Below, piece by piece: positions 29,529 through 37,711 of a stretch of 64,000 nt of DNA. Location: NCBI RefSeq assembly GCF_018417635.1, contig NZ_CP071007.1, forward strand, positions 4,092,501 to 4,156,500, given 5' to 3'. Both the position numbers and the translations under genes were made by a program. The notes under the pieces were generated by a model. It saw only the letters and a program-made list of their open reading frames with translations, made no database searches and had not been told where the DNA came from. Numbering within the stretch: position 1 is the first letter of the stretch; every line of letters starts with the position of its first letter. The stretch is from Pseudomonas sp. SORT22. Its GTDB lineage: Bacteria; Pseudomonadota; Gammaproteobacteria; Pseudomonadales; Pseudomonadaceae.

Positions 29529-30929
29529 ATGAACCTGCCCAGCCGTCTCAGTGTCCTGTCGATCAGTTTGGTGCTTGCCGCCTGTACCTCAACCACCCCT
29601 GCACCTTCGAGTGGCCTGCAGGCGCCAGCGCAGTGGCAGGGCCAGGCAGCCAGCACCCCGCTGCCCCACGAGAACTGGTGGCAGCAGTTCTCCAGCCCCG
29701 CGCTCGATCAACTGATCGAACACGCCCGGCGCAACAGCTTCGATCTGGCCGCTGCCGCCGCGCGTATTCGCCAGGCTCAGGCCTCGGCGGTCATTGCCGG
29801 CGCGCCGTTGCTGCCTGAACTCAAGTTCGGCCTGGATGCCAGACGCCAACGCCTGCTGCATGGCAACGGCTTCGACCAACTCGATGCCAGCAGCCGCGAA
29901 CGCACCAGCACCTCGTTCGGCACCCGCTTGAGCGCCAGCTACGAAGTGGATTTCTGGGGCGGTAAAACGGCCGCACGCGACAGCGCCCTGTTCAACCTCG
30001 ATGCCAGCCGTTTCGATCGCCAGACCGTCGAGCTGACCTTGCTCAGCGGTGTTGCCAACAGCTACCTGCAGAGCCTGGCCCTGCGTGAGCAGGTGCGTAT
30101 CGCCCGCCTCAACCTGAGCAATGCCGAGGATGTCCTGCGCCTGGTCGAAACCCGCTATCAGTCTGGCTCGGCCACCGCCCTGGAACTGGCCCAGCAACGC
30201 AGCCTGGTCGCCGGCCAGCAGCGCCAGGTGCCGTTGTTCGAGCAGCAGTTGCAAGAGGCGCGCATCACCCTGGCAACCTTGCTCGGCGAGCCGGTGCAGG
30301 CGCTGCCCGCCCTTGAAGAATCAATTACCCGCCTGAACTGGCCGCAGATCGGCAGCGGCGTGCCCAGCGAGCTGCTCAGCCGCCGTCCCGACATTGCCAC
30401 CGCCGAAGCCAGCCTGGCCGCCGCCCAGGCAGACGTGCAGGTTGCCCGCGCAGCAATGCTGCCGAGCCTGACCCTGGGCGCCGACCTGGGCTCGGGTGCC
30501 GACACCTTTGCCCAGGTGCTGCGCAGCCCCTACTACACCCTGAGTGCCGGACTGGCTGCGCCGATCTTCAACAACGGCCGCCTGCGCGCCGAGCGCGACA
30601 AGGCCCGCGCCAAGCAGGACGAACTACTGGAGAATTACCGCAGCAGCATCATCAACGGCTTTGCCGATGTCGAGAAGGCGCTCAATGGCATCAGCGGTGT
30701 TGACCAGCAGCGCCAGTCGCAGGATGAGGAAGTGCAGCAGGCGCAGATCGCTTTCACCCTCTCCGAGCGCCGCTACCAGGCCGGCGCCGAGACCCTGCTG
30801 ACCGTACTGGAAACCCAGCGCACCCTGTACCAGGCGCAAGACCAGCAGGTGCAACTGCGCCTGGCCCGCCTGCAAGGCAGCGTGGCGCTGTACAAGGCAT
30901 TGGGCGGCGGATGGCAGGTGGTTCGCTAA
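29529..30929 (+). CDS. opmQ: Pyoverdine efflux outer-membrane channel (TolC/OprM family)
   Basis: A 466-residue outer-membrane factor lipoprotein: signal with lipobox LVLAAC at about residue 19, then two OEP repeats (LDQLIEHARRNSFDLAAAAA; LLSRRPDIATAEASLAAAQA near 280). It completes the PvdR-PvdT pump. The start is 3 bp after the pvdT stop, so all three are one operon. No terminator was seen; a REP-like palindrome follows. Confidence 0.92.
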   Translation: MNLPSRLSVLSISLVLAACTSTTPAPSSGLQAPAQWQGQAASTPLPHENWWQQFSSPALDQLIEHARRNSFDLAAAAARIRQAQASAVIAGAPLLPELKFGLDARRQRLLHGNGFDQLDASSRERTSTSFGTRLSASYEVDFWGGKTAARDSALFNLDASRFDRQTVELTLLSGVANSYLQSLALREQVRIARLNLSNAEDVLRLVETRYQSGSATALELAQQRSLVAGQQRQVPLFEQQLQEARITLATLLGEPVQALPALEESITRLNWPQIGSGVPSELLSRRPDIATAEASLAAAQADVQVARAAMLPSLTLGADLGSGADTFAQVLRSPYYTLSAGLAAPIFNNGRLRAERDKARAKQDELLENYRSSIINGFADVEKALNGISGVDQQRQSQDEEVQQAQIAFTLSERRYQAGAETLLTVLETQRTLYQAQDQQVQLRLARLQGSVALYKALGGGWQVVR

Positions 30930-30955
30930 ATCATTGACCTGCCTGCACAAAACCT

Positions 30956-30982
30956 GTGGGGGCCGGCCTTGCCGGCGATGGC
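30956..30982. repeat. REP-like palindrome between opmQ and pvdP
   Basis: GTGGGGGCCGGCCTTGCCGG followed by CGATGG is a divergent REP-type palindrome in the 79-bp gap between the convergent opmQ and pvdP genes. Confidence 0.55.
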
Positions 30983-31008
30983 CTGCACAGCAGGCCCAAT
31001 ACAGCCAA

Positions 31009-32631
31009 TCAGCTCACAATCCCGCGCAACGACAAATGCCGCGCATACCAGGGCCGCTGCGGCACCCGGCGCACCAGGTCGCCGATCTTGTCGTCTTCAC
31101 CAAAGGTAATGCGCAGAGCCAGCTTCATGATCTCGACATCCATTTCCACCGATTTGCCCGGGAACATCCCCGGCGTGGTGCTGCAGCCATGGGTCACCGG
31201 CCCCAGCCACGGGTCGTCGACCTCGACCCAGCGCCCCGGGGCGAACCACTGCACGCCATTGACCTCAAGACGCCGAACCTGCCCCGGGTTGTAGCGCTCA
31301 TGGGCGCGGTACCAATCCTCGATGCGATCATCGATCCAGCCATGGAACCCCCAGAATACCGGGTTGACATGGGACGAGAACGGATCGCCGAGAAAGTCGT
31401 TTTCCGCCTCGTACCAGCGCCCGGCAAAATCAGCCGGGTCCCGGGCAAACGGCACTGGCGCACCGTTGACCGGATCACGTGGCACCGAGGCCCAGCACAT
31501 GTGCAGCCAATCGTGCAGGTTCATTTCCAGCTCCGAACCGAATGCACCGAGGGTCAGCTTCGACAGGTACAGCGGGTCCTGGTACTGCGATTCCCAGACC
31601 TGGAAATTACTGCAGAAGGTCTCGCCGGCCTTGATCGCCGAGACCCATACGCCATAAGCCTCGTCGCCCGGTGCCCGCCAACCGGGAGGTACACAGTAAC
31701 CGTCATGGTTGTCGTAATAGCGGGCAAAACCCTGGCGGTCGTGTTCGACGCTGGGTTGCGGCAAGGGGAAATGCGGCCATGACGGCAGGTCCTGCATCGA
31801 CCGCGCCGTACCGAGCATATGCCGGTGCATGAACAGAAAGTCCACCCCCGAGCCATTGCGATGCTTGCGCGGGCCGCGGGCATCACGCTCCTTGTCACGC
31901 GGGCCGGGCTGCCAGCCCAGGCCACGCAAGGCACCGTGTTTTTCTTCAGACAGCCGATGCCATTTGTCACGGGTCGCGTGCCAGAGCTGATGGAACAAGC
32001 GGTGCTCGGCGCTGATCAGCCAGGCTTGCAACTGCGGAGTATAGGGCAGCCGCTCACGGGCTTCAGGAAACAGGCGCTTGACGGCAACGAAGTGACTGTC
32101 GGCCAAGGGCAAGACCATCGAGCGATCCAGCGGTTGCAAGCGGCCACTGAGGGTAGCGCTGCCAGCGTTGCCAAAACTGCCCCAGACTTCATCCAGGCTC
32201 GCGGTACATTCATAACCCGGCCCGCCCTGGGTGCTCATCAGCCGCCAGCGCACCGTGGCGGTGGACGCCCCGACCAGGTCGCCAAGCACTCGGTAGGCGG
32301 CCGGGGCGTCGCTGCGCAGAACCAGTTCGGTATCGACAAAACCACGCAGGCCACGGCCTTTGGCGGCGACGTCGAGGTACATCTGCAAGCCTTCCACAGG
32401 CAGCCCGGCGAGCTCGCCATCGGCACCGCTCAAACGCAAATCCCAGACGCCGCGCAATTGATCGGCCAGGTGCTGGCCAGCGGCATCCGCGAGCTCAACG
32501 CTGGCCTCGCCGGGGGTGACGATGTCGTCCTGTGGATCGTGGGTCAGTTGCTTGTGCGCGTAATAGGCGGCTGGCACGGTCGCGCCCGCCACCGCCAGGC
32601 CCGCTATGAATCCTCGTCGCGAAATCGTCAT
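31009..32631 (-). CDS. pvdP: Pyoverdine maturation tyrosinase
   Basis: A 540-residue exported enzyme. The N-terminus MTISRRGFIAGLAVAGATV is a twin-arginine signal. The C-terminal half carries the two copper-site histidine clusters of tyrosinases: DFLFMHRHMLG near residue 275 and HDWLHMCWASV, then SHVNPVFWGFHGWIDDRIED near 455. PvdP oxidises the D-Tyr of ferribactin in the periplasm to start chromophore formation. I chose the ATG that places the twin-Arg motif at the N-terminus; longer starts are possible. An IS box lies about 45 bp upstream. Confidence 0.9.
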   Translation of the reverse strand: MTISRRGFIAGLAVAGATVPAAYYAHKQLTHDPQDDIVTPGEASVELADAAGQHLADQLRGVWDLRLSGADGELAGLPVEGLQMYLDVAAKGRGLRGFVDTELVLRSDAPAAYRVLGDLVGASTATVRWRLMSTQGGPGYECTASLDEVWGSFGNAGSATLSGRLQPLDRSMVLPLADSHFVAVKRLFPEARERLPYTPQLQAWLISAEHRLFHQLWHATRDKWHRLSEEKHGALRGLGWQPGPRDKERDARGPRKHRNGSGVDFLFMHRHMLGTARSMQDLPSWPHFPLPQPSVEHDRQGFARYYDNHDGYCVPPGWRAPGDEAYGVWVSAIKAGETFCSNFQVWESQYQDPLYLSKLTLGAFGSELEMNLHDWLHMCWASVPRDPVNGAPVPFARDPADFAGRWYEAENDFLGDPFSSHVNPVFWGFHGWIDDRIEDWYRAHERYNPGQVRRLEVNGVQWFAPGRWVEVDDPWLGPVTHGCSTTPGMFPGKSVEMDVEIMKLALRITFGEDDKIGDLVRRVPQRPWYARHLSLRGIVS

Positions 32632-32676
32632 CGTCCTACCCGTATCAGCCATGAAGCAGGCTTTATCCAAGCTAGG

Positions 32677-32700
32677 ACGTTTCCTGGAGGGGGAAATTTA
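32677..32700 (-). promoter_or_regulatory. PvdS iron-starvation box for pvdP
   Basis: On the minus strand TAAAT, 16 bases, CGT. It ends 45 bp before the pvdP ATG and is back-to-back with the IS box of the divergent flavoprotein gene. Confidence 0.8.
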
Positions 32701-32718
32701 ACCACTGCCGCCCTGTGC

Positions 32719-32742
32719 TAATTCGATCGGCGGCTATTTCGT
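32719..32742 (+). promoter_or_regulatory. PvdS-type box for the siderophore-interacting flavoprotein
   Basis: TAATT, 16 bases, CGT, one mismatch from the TAAAT-N16-CGT consensus and the same variant seen before pvdL. It ends 34 bp before the ATG at 32777. Confidence 0.7.
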
Positions 32743-32776
32743 TTTCAAGGAACCTCCCTTGGAAAAGGTACCGCCC

Positions 32777-33748
32777 ATGTCAGCCTCCACCTCCCTGACC
32801 AACGCCCTGGGCAACGGTCTGCGCAAGCTGGTCGGCAAACCTGCCAGAACCAGTGCCTACGGAGTGTTCGATGTGCAGCTCAAAGCCATCATTGCCCTCA
32901 GCCCGTCCCTCAGCCGCTTCGTGTTCAGCGGTGAGGATGTCGGGCAGATGCGTACCCTGGCTGCCGACCAGCGCATCAAGATCTTCTTTCCCTCTGCCGA
33001 TGGCCAATACCCGAACCTGCCCAAGCAAGGTTCCTGGCAGCAAGCGCGTCGCGGCCTGAGCGCCGAGCAGAGCCCGCCGATGCGTACCTACACCATCCGC
33101 GACCTGCGCCGCGAGGCACTGGAAGTGGATGTCGACTTCGTCCTGCACGGCGTCAACGGCCCGGCATCGACCTGGGCGACCCAGGCACGCATCGGCGATC
33201 GCCTGCAGATGGTCGCCCCGAACCTGGCCTTCGACGCCGACCCCGGCGGCTACGAATGGCGCCCCCCGAAGAACCTGCGCAACCTGCTGCTGATCGGCGA
33301 TGAAACCGCCCTGCCGGCAATAGCCGGCATCCTTGAGCAGGTGGCCGCAGACCTGCCCGAAGTCCCGGTACAGGCGTTCATCGAAGTCCCCTGCGAAGCC
33401 GATTGCCTCGACCTGACCTGCAGCCGCGCCACCGAACTGAACTGGCTGCCGCGCGAAGTGCTGCACTGCACCCACGGCGAAGCGATGATCCATGCCATCC
33501 GCGAGCTGGCGCGCCTGCCGGCAGCCGCAGCGCGTACAGGTGCGAAGGTCGCCCTGGAGGAGGTCGATATCGACCGGCAGATCCTCTGGGAACTGGCTCA
33601 ACCCGGCAACGGCGACTTCTATGCCTGGATCGCCGGCGAGTCGGCAGCGGTGATGAATATCCGTCGCTACCTGATCACCGAGCGCGGGCTGGATCGCAGC
33701 GCCCTGACCCTGATGGGTTACTGGCGCGCGGGTCGCACGTTCGACTGA
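32777..33748 (+). CDS. Siderophore-interacting FAD-dependent reductase-like protein
   Basis: A 323-residue protein of the siderophore-interacting (ViuB/YqjH-like) family. It has an FAD-binding beta-barrel (SRFVFSGEDVGQMRTLA; the RxYTxR motif as MRTYTIRDLRREALEVDVDF near residue 103; HGVNGPASTWATQARIGDRL) and an NAD(P)H-like C-terminal domain (LLLIGDETALPAIAGILEQV; YAWIAGESAAVMNIRRYLI; LTLMGYWRAGRTFD). Relatives reduce ferric siderophores in the cytoplasm. The ATG at 32777 has AAGG upstream; an in-frame TTG six codons earlier is possible. The divergent pvdP gene and the IS-type box suggest a role in iron release or reduction with pyoverdine, which is inference. Confidence 0.85.
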   Translation: MSASTSLTNALGNGLRKLVGKPARTSAYGVFDVQLKAIIALSPSLSRFVFSGEDVGQMRTLAADQRIKIFFPSADGQYPNLPKQGSWQQARRGLSAEQSPPMRTYTIRDLRREALEVDVDFVLHGVNGPASTWATQARIGDRLQMVAPNLAFDADPGGYEWRPPKNLRNLLLIGDETALPAIAGILEQVAADLPEVPVQAFIEVPCEADCLDLTCSRATELNWLPREVLHCTHGEAMIHAIRELARLPAAAARTGAKVALEEVDIDRQILWELAQPGNGDFYAWIAGESAAVMNIRRYLITERGLDRSALTLMGYWRAGRTFD

Positions 33749-33783
33749 GGGCCATAAAAAGGGCTCTTCACTGAATCCTGGGT

Positions 33784-33885
33784 TGGGGGGCGCGAGCTTA
33801 TCCATTCGCTGTGGCGCGGCGCCACAGTGAATGGATAAGCTCGCAGCCTCAACATCCCAACCCAACCCAACCCAACCCAAGAATC
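33784..33885. repeat. Short version of the long inverted-repeat element
   Basis: GCGAGCTTATCCATTCGCTG and its reverse complement meet head to head (about 33792-33848), forming a near-perfect palindrome of about 28-bp arms. They are followed by GCAGCCTCAACATCCCAACC and five tandem CCCAA units. The same end words bound the 760-bp element at 16090-16850, so this looks like a copy without the internal arms. It lies downstream of the flavoprotein gene. Confidence 0.75.
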
Positions 33886-33914
33886 ATAGTCCCCAGGATA
33901 GCGTGAAGATCCAT

Positions 33915-33946
33915 AAAAAAGCCCGGTGCACTGCCCCGGGCTTTTA
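33915..33946. terminator. Bidirectional terminator between flavoprotein gene and pvdH
   Basis: AAAAGCCCGG, a 9-base loop, CCGGGCTTTT, with extra A residues on the left, lies between the two convergent genes. Confidence 0.85.
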
Positions 33947-33960
33947 CATGCCTGGGCCGT

Positions 33961-35373
33961 TTACAGTCTGGCCACCGCCGCAGCAACCGCCCGAGCAAAG
34001 CGCGCCGCCACCTCATCTACCTGCTCGGCAGTAATGATCAGCGGTGGCAGGAAACGCACCACGGCGCCCTGACGCCCACCCAGTTCCAGAATCAGCCCAC
34101 GCTTTAGGCATTCGCGCTGCACCAGCGGTGCCAGGCGCGGGCAGACCGGCGGATGCCCCTGGGCATCGAGCTGCCCTTGCGGATCAACCAGCTCGACCCC
34201 CAGCATCAGGCCACGGCCACGAATATCCCCCAACTGCGCGAAGTCCGCCTGCAAGCGGCGCAGATGACCGGCCAGGCGTTCGCCCATGGCCTGGGCATGG
34301 CTGCACAGGTCGTGTGACTTGAGGTAGTTGATCACCGCCGAGCCTGCGGCCATGGCCATCTGGTTGCCACGGAAAGTACCGGCGTGCGCCCCCGGCTGCC
34401 AGGTGTCCAGCCACTGGCGATAGACCACCACCGCCAACGGCAGGCTGCCGCCAATGGCCTTGGACAACACCACCACATCCGGAGTGATGCCTGCATGCTC
34501 GAAGGCAAACATTTTGCCGGTGCGGGCAAAACCACTCTGGATCTCGTCGACGATCAGCGCCACACCGGCCTTCTCGGTAATGCGCCGCACACCGCGCAGC
34601 CATTCGATGTCCGCCGGGATTACCCCGCCTTCACCCTGGACCACTTCGACGATCACCGCCGCCGGCAGTTGCACGCCGCTCTCCGGGTCGCTGAGCAGGT
34701 TTTCCAGGTAGTGCAGGTTGACCTTCACGCCCTCTTCGCCGCCCAGCCCGAAAGGGCAGCGATAGTCATAAGGGTACGGCAGGAACTGCACGCCATTGGC
34801 CAGCAAGGCGGCCAGCGGCTTCTTCGGCCCCAGGCTGCCCATCAGGCTCAGGGCGCCCTGAGACATGCCGTGGTAGCCGCCCTGGAACGACAGCACGGTG
34901 TTACGCCCGGTAGCGGTGCGCACCAGTTTCAACGCCGCTTCCACCGCGTCGGTGCCGGTCGGCCCGCAAAACTGGATCTTCGCTTCGCCGCGCAGTTGCT
35001 CGGGCAGCAGGCTGAACAGGTCCTGGACGAACTGGTCCTTGACCGGCGTGGTCAGGTCCAGGGTGTGCAGCGGCAGTTCATCGGCCAGCACCTGCTGGAT
35101 CGCTTCGATCACCAGCGGATGGTTATGCCCCAGCGCCAGGGTCCCGGCGCCGGCCAGACAGTCGATGAACTGACGCCCTTCTACGTCTTCGACATAGATG
35201 CCACGGGCGCGCTTGAGCGCCAGCGGAATGCGCCGCGGGTAACTGCGCGCATTGGATTCCTGCAGGCTCTGGCGGGCCAGCAACGGCGACTCATTGAATG
35301 CATAAAGTGTTTCAGCAGCGTCTGCGGTGGAAGACACCGGCAGCGCCTGGGCAAGGCTGATAGCGACTGACAT
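33961..35373 (-). CDS. pvdH: L-2,4-diaminobutyrate:2-oxoglutarate aminotransferase
   Basis: A 470-residue class-III PLP aminotransferase that makes L-2,4-diaminobutyrate, a precursor of the pyoverdine chromophore used by the last module of PvdL. It has DCLAGAGTLALGHNHPLVIE, CGPTGTDAVEAALKLVRTAT, the PLP Asp in LIVDEIQSGFARTGKMF and the PLP lysine in VVVLSKAIGGSLPLAVVVY. The ATG at 35373 (MSVAISLAQALPVSS) fits the family; the longer frame does not. An IS box is about 80 bp upstream. Confidence 0.94.
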   Translation of the reverse strand: MSVAISLAQALPVSSTADAAETLYAFNESPLLARQSLQESNARSYPRRIPLALKRARGIYVEDVEGRQFIDCLAGAGTLALGHNHPLVIEAIQQVLADELPLHTLDLTTPVKDQFVQDLFSLLPEQLRGEAKIQFCGPTGTDAVEAALKLVRTATGRNTVLSFQGGYHGMSQGALSLMGSLGPKKPLAALLANGVQFLPYPYDYRCPFGLGGEEGVKVNLHYLENLLSDPESGVQLPAAVIVEVVQGEGGVIPADIEWLRGVRRITEKAGVALIVDEIQSGFARTGKMFAFEHAGITPDVVVLSKAIGGSLPLAVVVYRQWLDTWQPGAHAGTFRGNQMAMAAGSAVINYLKSHDLCSHAQAMGERLAGHLRRLQADFAQLGDIRGRGLMLGVELVDPQGQLDAQGHPPVCPRLAPLVQRECLKRGLILELGGRQGAVVRFLPPLIITAEQVDEVAARFARAVAAAVARL

Positions 35374-35453
35374 CTGGGAAACCCTCGCAAGCAAGCGGAT
35401 GTGCCCGTCACGCGCCTGTTGCCAGAGGAGTGCGGGTTGTTATCGCTTGAAAA

Positions 35454-35477
35454 ACGCTTCAGCGCCCTGCGGATTTA
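35454..35477 (-). promoter_or_regulatory. PvdS iron-starvation box for pvdH
   Basis: On the minus strand TAAAT, 16 bases, CGT, ending about 80 bp before the pvdH ATG and within the gap between pvdH and the sensor kinase gene. Confidence 0.8.
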
Positions 35478-35531
35478 GCCGATGCCCATCAACGCTACGG
35501 ATTTTTTCAACTGCCGCTTTGCACTTACCGG

Positions 35532-36857
35532 TCACGACGGGTTTGCACGCAACGGAATGTGCAACAACACCCGCAAGCCATCGCTGCGGCTGTCAAAGCG
35601 CAAGCTGCCGGCACAGCGCTGGACGATCGCCTGGACAATCGCCAGGCCCAACCCGCATCCGCCGCTCTGGCTATGGCGCCAGAAGCGCTCGGTCAGGTGC
35701 TCGATGTCCTGTTCGGGAATACCGGGGCCGTGATCGCGCACCAAAAATGCCACCCGGTCCTGTTCCATCTGCACTGCCAGCTCCACCGGTTCGCTGCCAC
35801 GGGTATGACGCAGGGCGTTGTCGAGCAGGTTGCGCAGGGCCGTGACCGCCAGTGGCGTGGGCATCCCGAGGTAGAGCTGGGCGGCGCCGGGCGCCAACTG
35901 CAGATCGATACGCCGGGCGTTGTCGACCCCGGTGTCCAGGATTGCCTGGCGGGCGATCTGCTCGGCGTTGCATTGCAGGCCGTCTTCAAACGACAGTCGG
36001 CCTTCCACCCGGGCCAGCAGCAACAGTTGTTCAAGAGTCCGGTGCAGACGATCGGCGCCCTGCTCGGCGTGTTCAAGGGCCTGCTCGCGCACCTCGCCAT
36101 CGGTCATCCGTGCCACCTGCAGGTGGGTTTTGATCGCGGTCAGCGGGCTGCGCAGCTCATGGGCGGCATCATCGGTCAGGCGCCGTTCGCGCTCGATGGT
36201 CTGGCCAATGCGCAAAAACAGCTGGTTCTGGGTTTCCAGCAAAGGTTGCAGCTCACTGGGCAGGCCGCGCACCTGCAAGGGCTCAAGGGAGTCAGGGCTG
36301 CGCCGGCGCAAGGCATCGCGCATCCGGTTGAGCGGCGCCAGCCCCTTGCCAACACCCATCCACAGCAAGCCGAGGCTGCCGAGCAAGGCCATCAGCACCG
36401 GTGCCGAGGCCGCCAGCAGGATCGAACGGTTGAGGGCCTCGCGCTCCTGATGGCGGTCGGCGGTGGTAATGCGCACATCGCCATGGGCATAGGTGAAACT
36501 GCGCCAGCGGGCGCCGTCGATGGTCTGGTCGCGAAACCCGCTGCGCTGGTCGTCGAGGGGCTGCTCATTATTATGGCTGCGGGCAAGAATCTCGCCGCGC
36601 AGCGAGCTGACCTGGCAGGCCATGCCGTCGACGCTCAACTGGTCGGCGCTCAGGCGCGTGCCCTCGCCCTTGCTCGACAGCGGTTGCGGCAACTGGTCGA
36701 CCAGGCCGGCAACCATGCGTGCCGATGCCACCAGGCGCTGGTCGAGGGAGAACATCATCTGCATGCGCAGGTCGCGCAGCATCCACGCCGCGGCCAGCAC
36801 CCAGATGACGATGAAGGCGGTGCCCAGGATCAGGGTCAGGCGCAAACGCAAAGTCAT
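35532..36857 (-). CDS. Sensor histidine kinase (DsbS-like)
   Basis: A 441-residue kinase: membrane helix at 7-27, periplasmic domain (about 30-145), second helix at 147-168, HAMP-like linker, HisKA with the phospho-His in DDAAHELRSPLTAIKTHLQV near 244, and a HATPase domain (NLLDNALRHT, VRDHGPGIPEQ, SGGCGLGLAIVQAIV). It overlaps the response-regulator gene by four bases. The divergent dsbD-tlpA-dsbG block matches the P. aeruginosa DsbRS system (PA2479-PA2480), which responds to copper; orthology here is by gene order and not proven. Confidence 0.85.
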   Translation of the reverse strand: MTLRLRLTLILGTAFIVIWVLAAAWMLRDLRMQMMFSLDQRLVASARMVAGLVDQLPQPLSSKGEGTRLSADQLSVDGMACQVSSLRGEILARSHNNEQPLDDQRSGFRDQTIDGARWRSFTYAHGDVRITTADRHQEREALNRSILLAASAPVLMALLGSLGLLWMGVGKGLAPLNRMRDALRRRSPDSLEPLQVRGLPSELQPLLETQNQLFLRIGQTIERERRLTDDAAHELRSPLTAIKTHLQVARMTDGEVREQALEHAEQGADRLHRTLEQLLLLARVEGRLSFEDGLQCNAEQIARQAILDTGVDNARRIDLQLAPGAAQLYLGMPTPLAVTALRNLLDNALRHTRGSEPVELAVQMEQDRVAFLVRDHGPGIPEQDIEHLTERFWRHSQSGGCGLGLAIVQAIVQRCAGSLRFDSRSDGLRVLLHIPLRANPS

Positions 36858-37537
36858 GCTTGCGGCTCCTCCGGCAGTTGCGCCGGGCCCAGGCGATAAC
36901 CCAGGCCGCGCACGGTTTCGACGATACCGTTGCCCAGTTTGCGCCGCAGGTGGTGGATATGCACGTTCAGGGCGTTGCTCTCGACCTCGTCGCCAAAGCC
37001 ATAGACGCTGTCCTTGAGCTGTTCGCTGGAGAGCACCCGGCCACGGTTGTGCAGCAACGCCTGCAACAGCGCCTGCTCGCGCCGCGACAGGTCGACCGGG
37101 CGGCCACCCAGGCAGGTTTCGCGGCTGCTGGGGTCGTAGCTTAGCGGGCCATGCTCGATGATGTTCACCGCTCGCCCGGCGGCGCGGCGCAGCAAGGTGT
37201 GCAGACGTGCGGCCAGTTCACGCAGGTCGAACGGCTTGAGCAGGTAATCGTCGCCACCGGCCTGCAGGCCCTCGACCCGGTCAGTGACCGCATCGCGGGC
37301 GGTGAGGATCAGCACCGGCAGCTCATGGCCCTGCTGGCGCAGGCGCTGCAGCAGCTTGAGGCCGTCTTCGTCGGGCAGGCCGAGATCGAGCACCATGACG
37401 TCGAACGCCGCGGCCTGGAGCATGGCCTGGGCCGCGCCGGCGCTGGCCACCCGGTCGACGGTCATGCCCTGGGCGCCCAGGCCGGCGCTGATGCCGCTGG
37501 CGATCAGGTCATCATCCTCGCAGAGCAGTACGTGCAT
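36854..37537 (-). CDS. OmpR-family response regulator (DsbR-like)
   Basis: A 227-residue regulator: receiver with acidic CEDDDLIASGI, phospho-Asp in FDVMVLDLGLPDEDGLKLLQ near residue 51, Thr in VLILTARD and Lys in YLLKPFDLREL; then an OmpR-type winged helix (LSRREQALLQALLHNRGRVL, SNALNVHIHHLRRKLGNGIV). It is the first gene of the regulator-kinase pair and is divergent from dsbD, whose promoter region has a fitting 11-bp direct repeat at 37648-37664. Confidence 0.9.
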   Translation of the reverse strand: MHVLLCEDDDLIASGISAGLGAQGMTVDRVASAGAAQAMLQAAAFDVMVLDLGLPDEDGLKLLQRLRQQGHELPVLILTARDAVTDRVEGLQAGGDDYLLKPFDLRELAARLHTLLRRAAGRAVNIIEHGPLSYDPSSRETCLGGRPVDLSRREQALLQALLHNRGRVLSSEQLKDSVYGFGDEVESNALNVHIHHLRRKLGNGIVETVRGLGYRLGPAQLPEEPQA

Positions 37538-37647
37538 GGTCGGGTCTCGATCTTAAAAGGCTTATTCAAGCCCAGGCGGATTAACCCAGGATTATGCCGC
37601 GCCAGGCCACAACCGTCGCGGCCTTGGCGACAGCCGTCAGCCAACGG

Positions 37648-37664
37648 GTTAACTTTCGGTTAAT
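37648..37664. promoter_or_regulatory. Tandem GTTAA repeats in the regulator-dsbD gap
   Basis: GTTAA-CTTTCG-GTTAA places two half-sites 11 bp apart, the spacing typical of OmpR/PhoB-type regulators. It lies 48 bp before the dsbD ATG, so it may bind the adjacent response regulator. Confidence 0.55.
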
Positions 37665-37711
37665 CGGGCTGGGCCAAGCTGGGCCCTTCATCGCATTGCC
37701 AAGGCGTCGAC

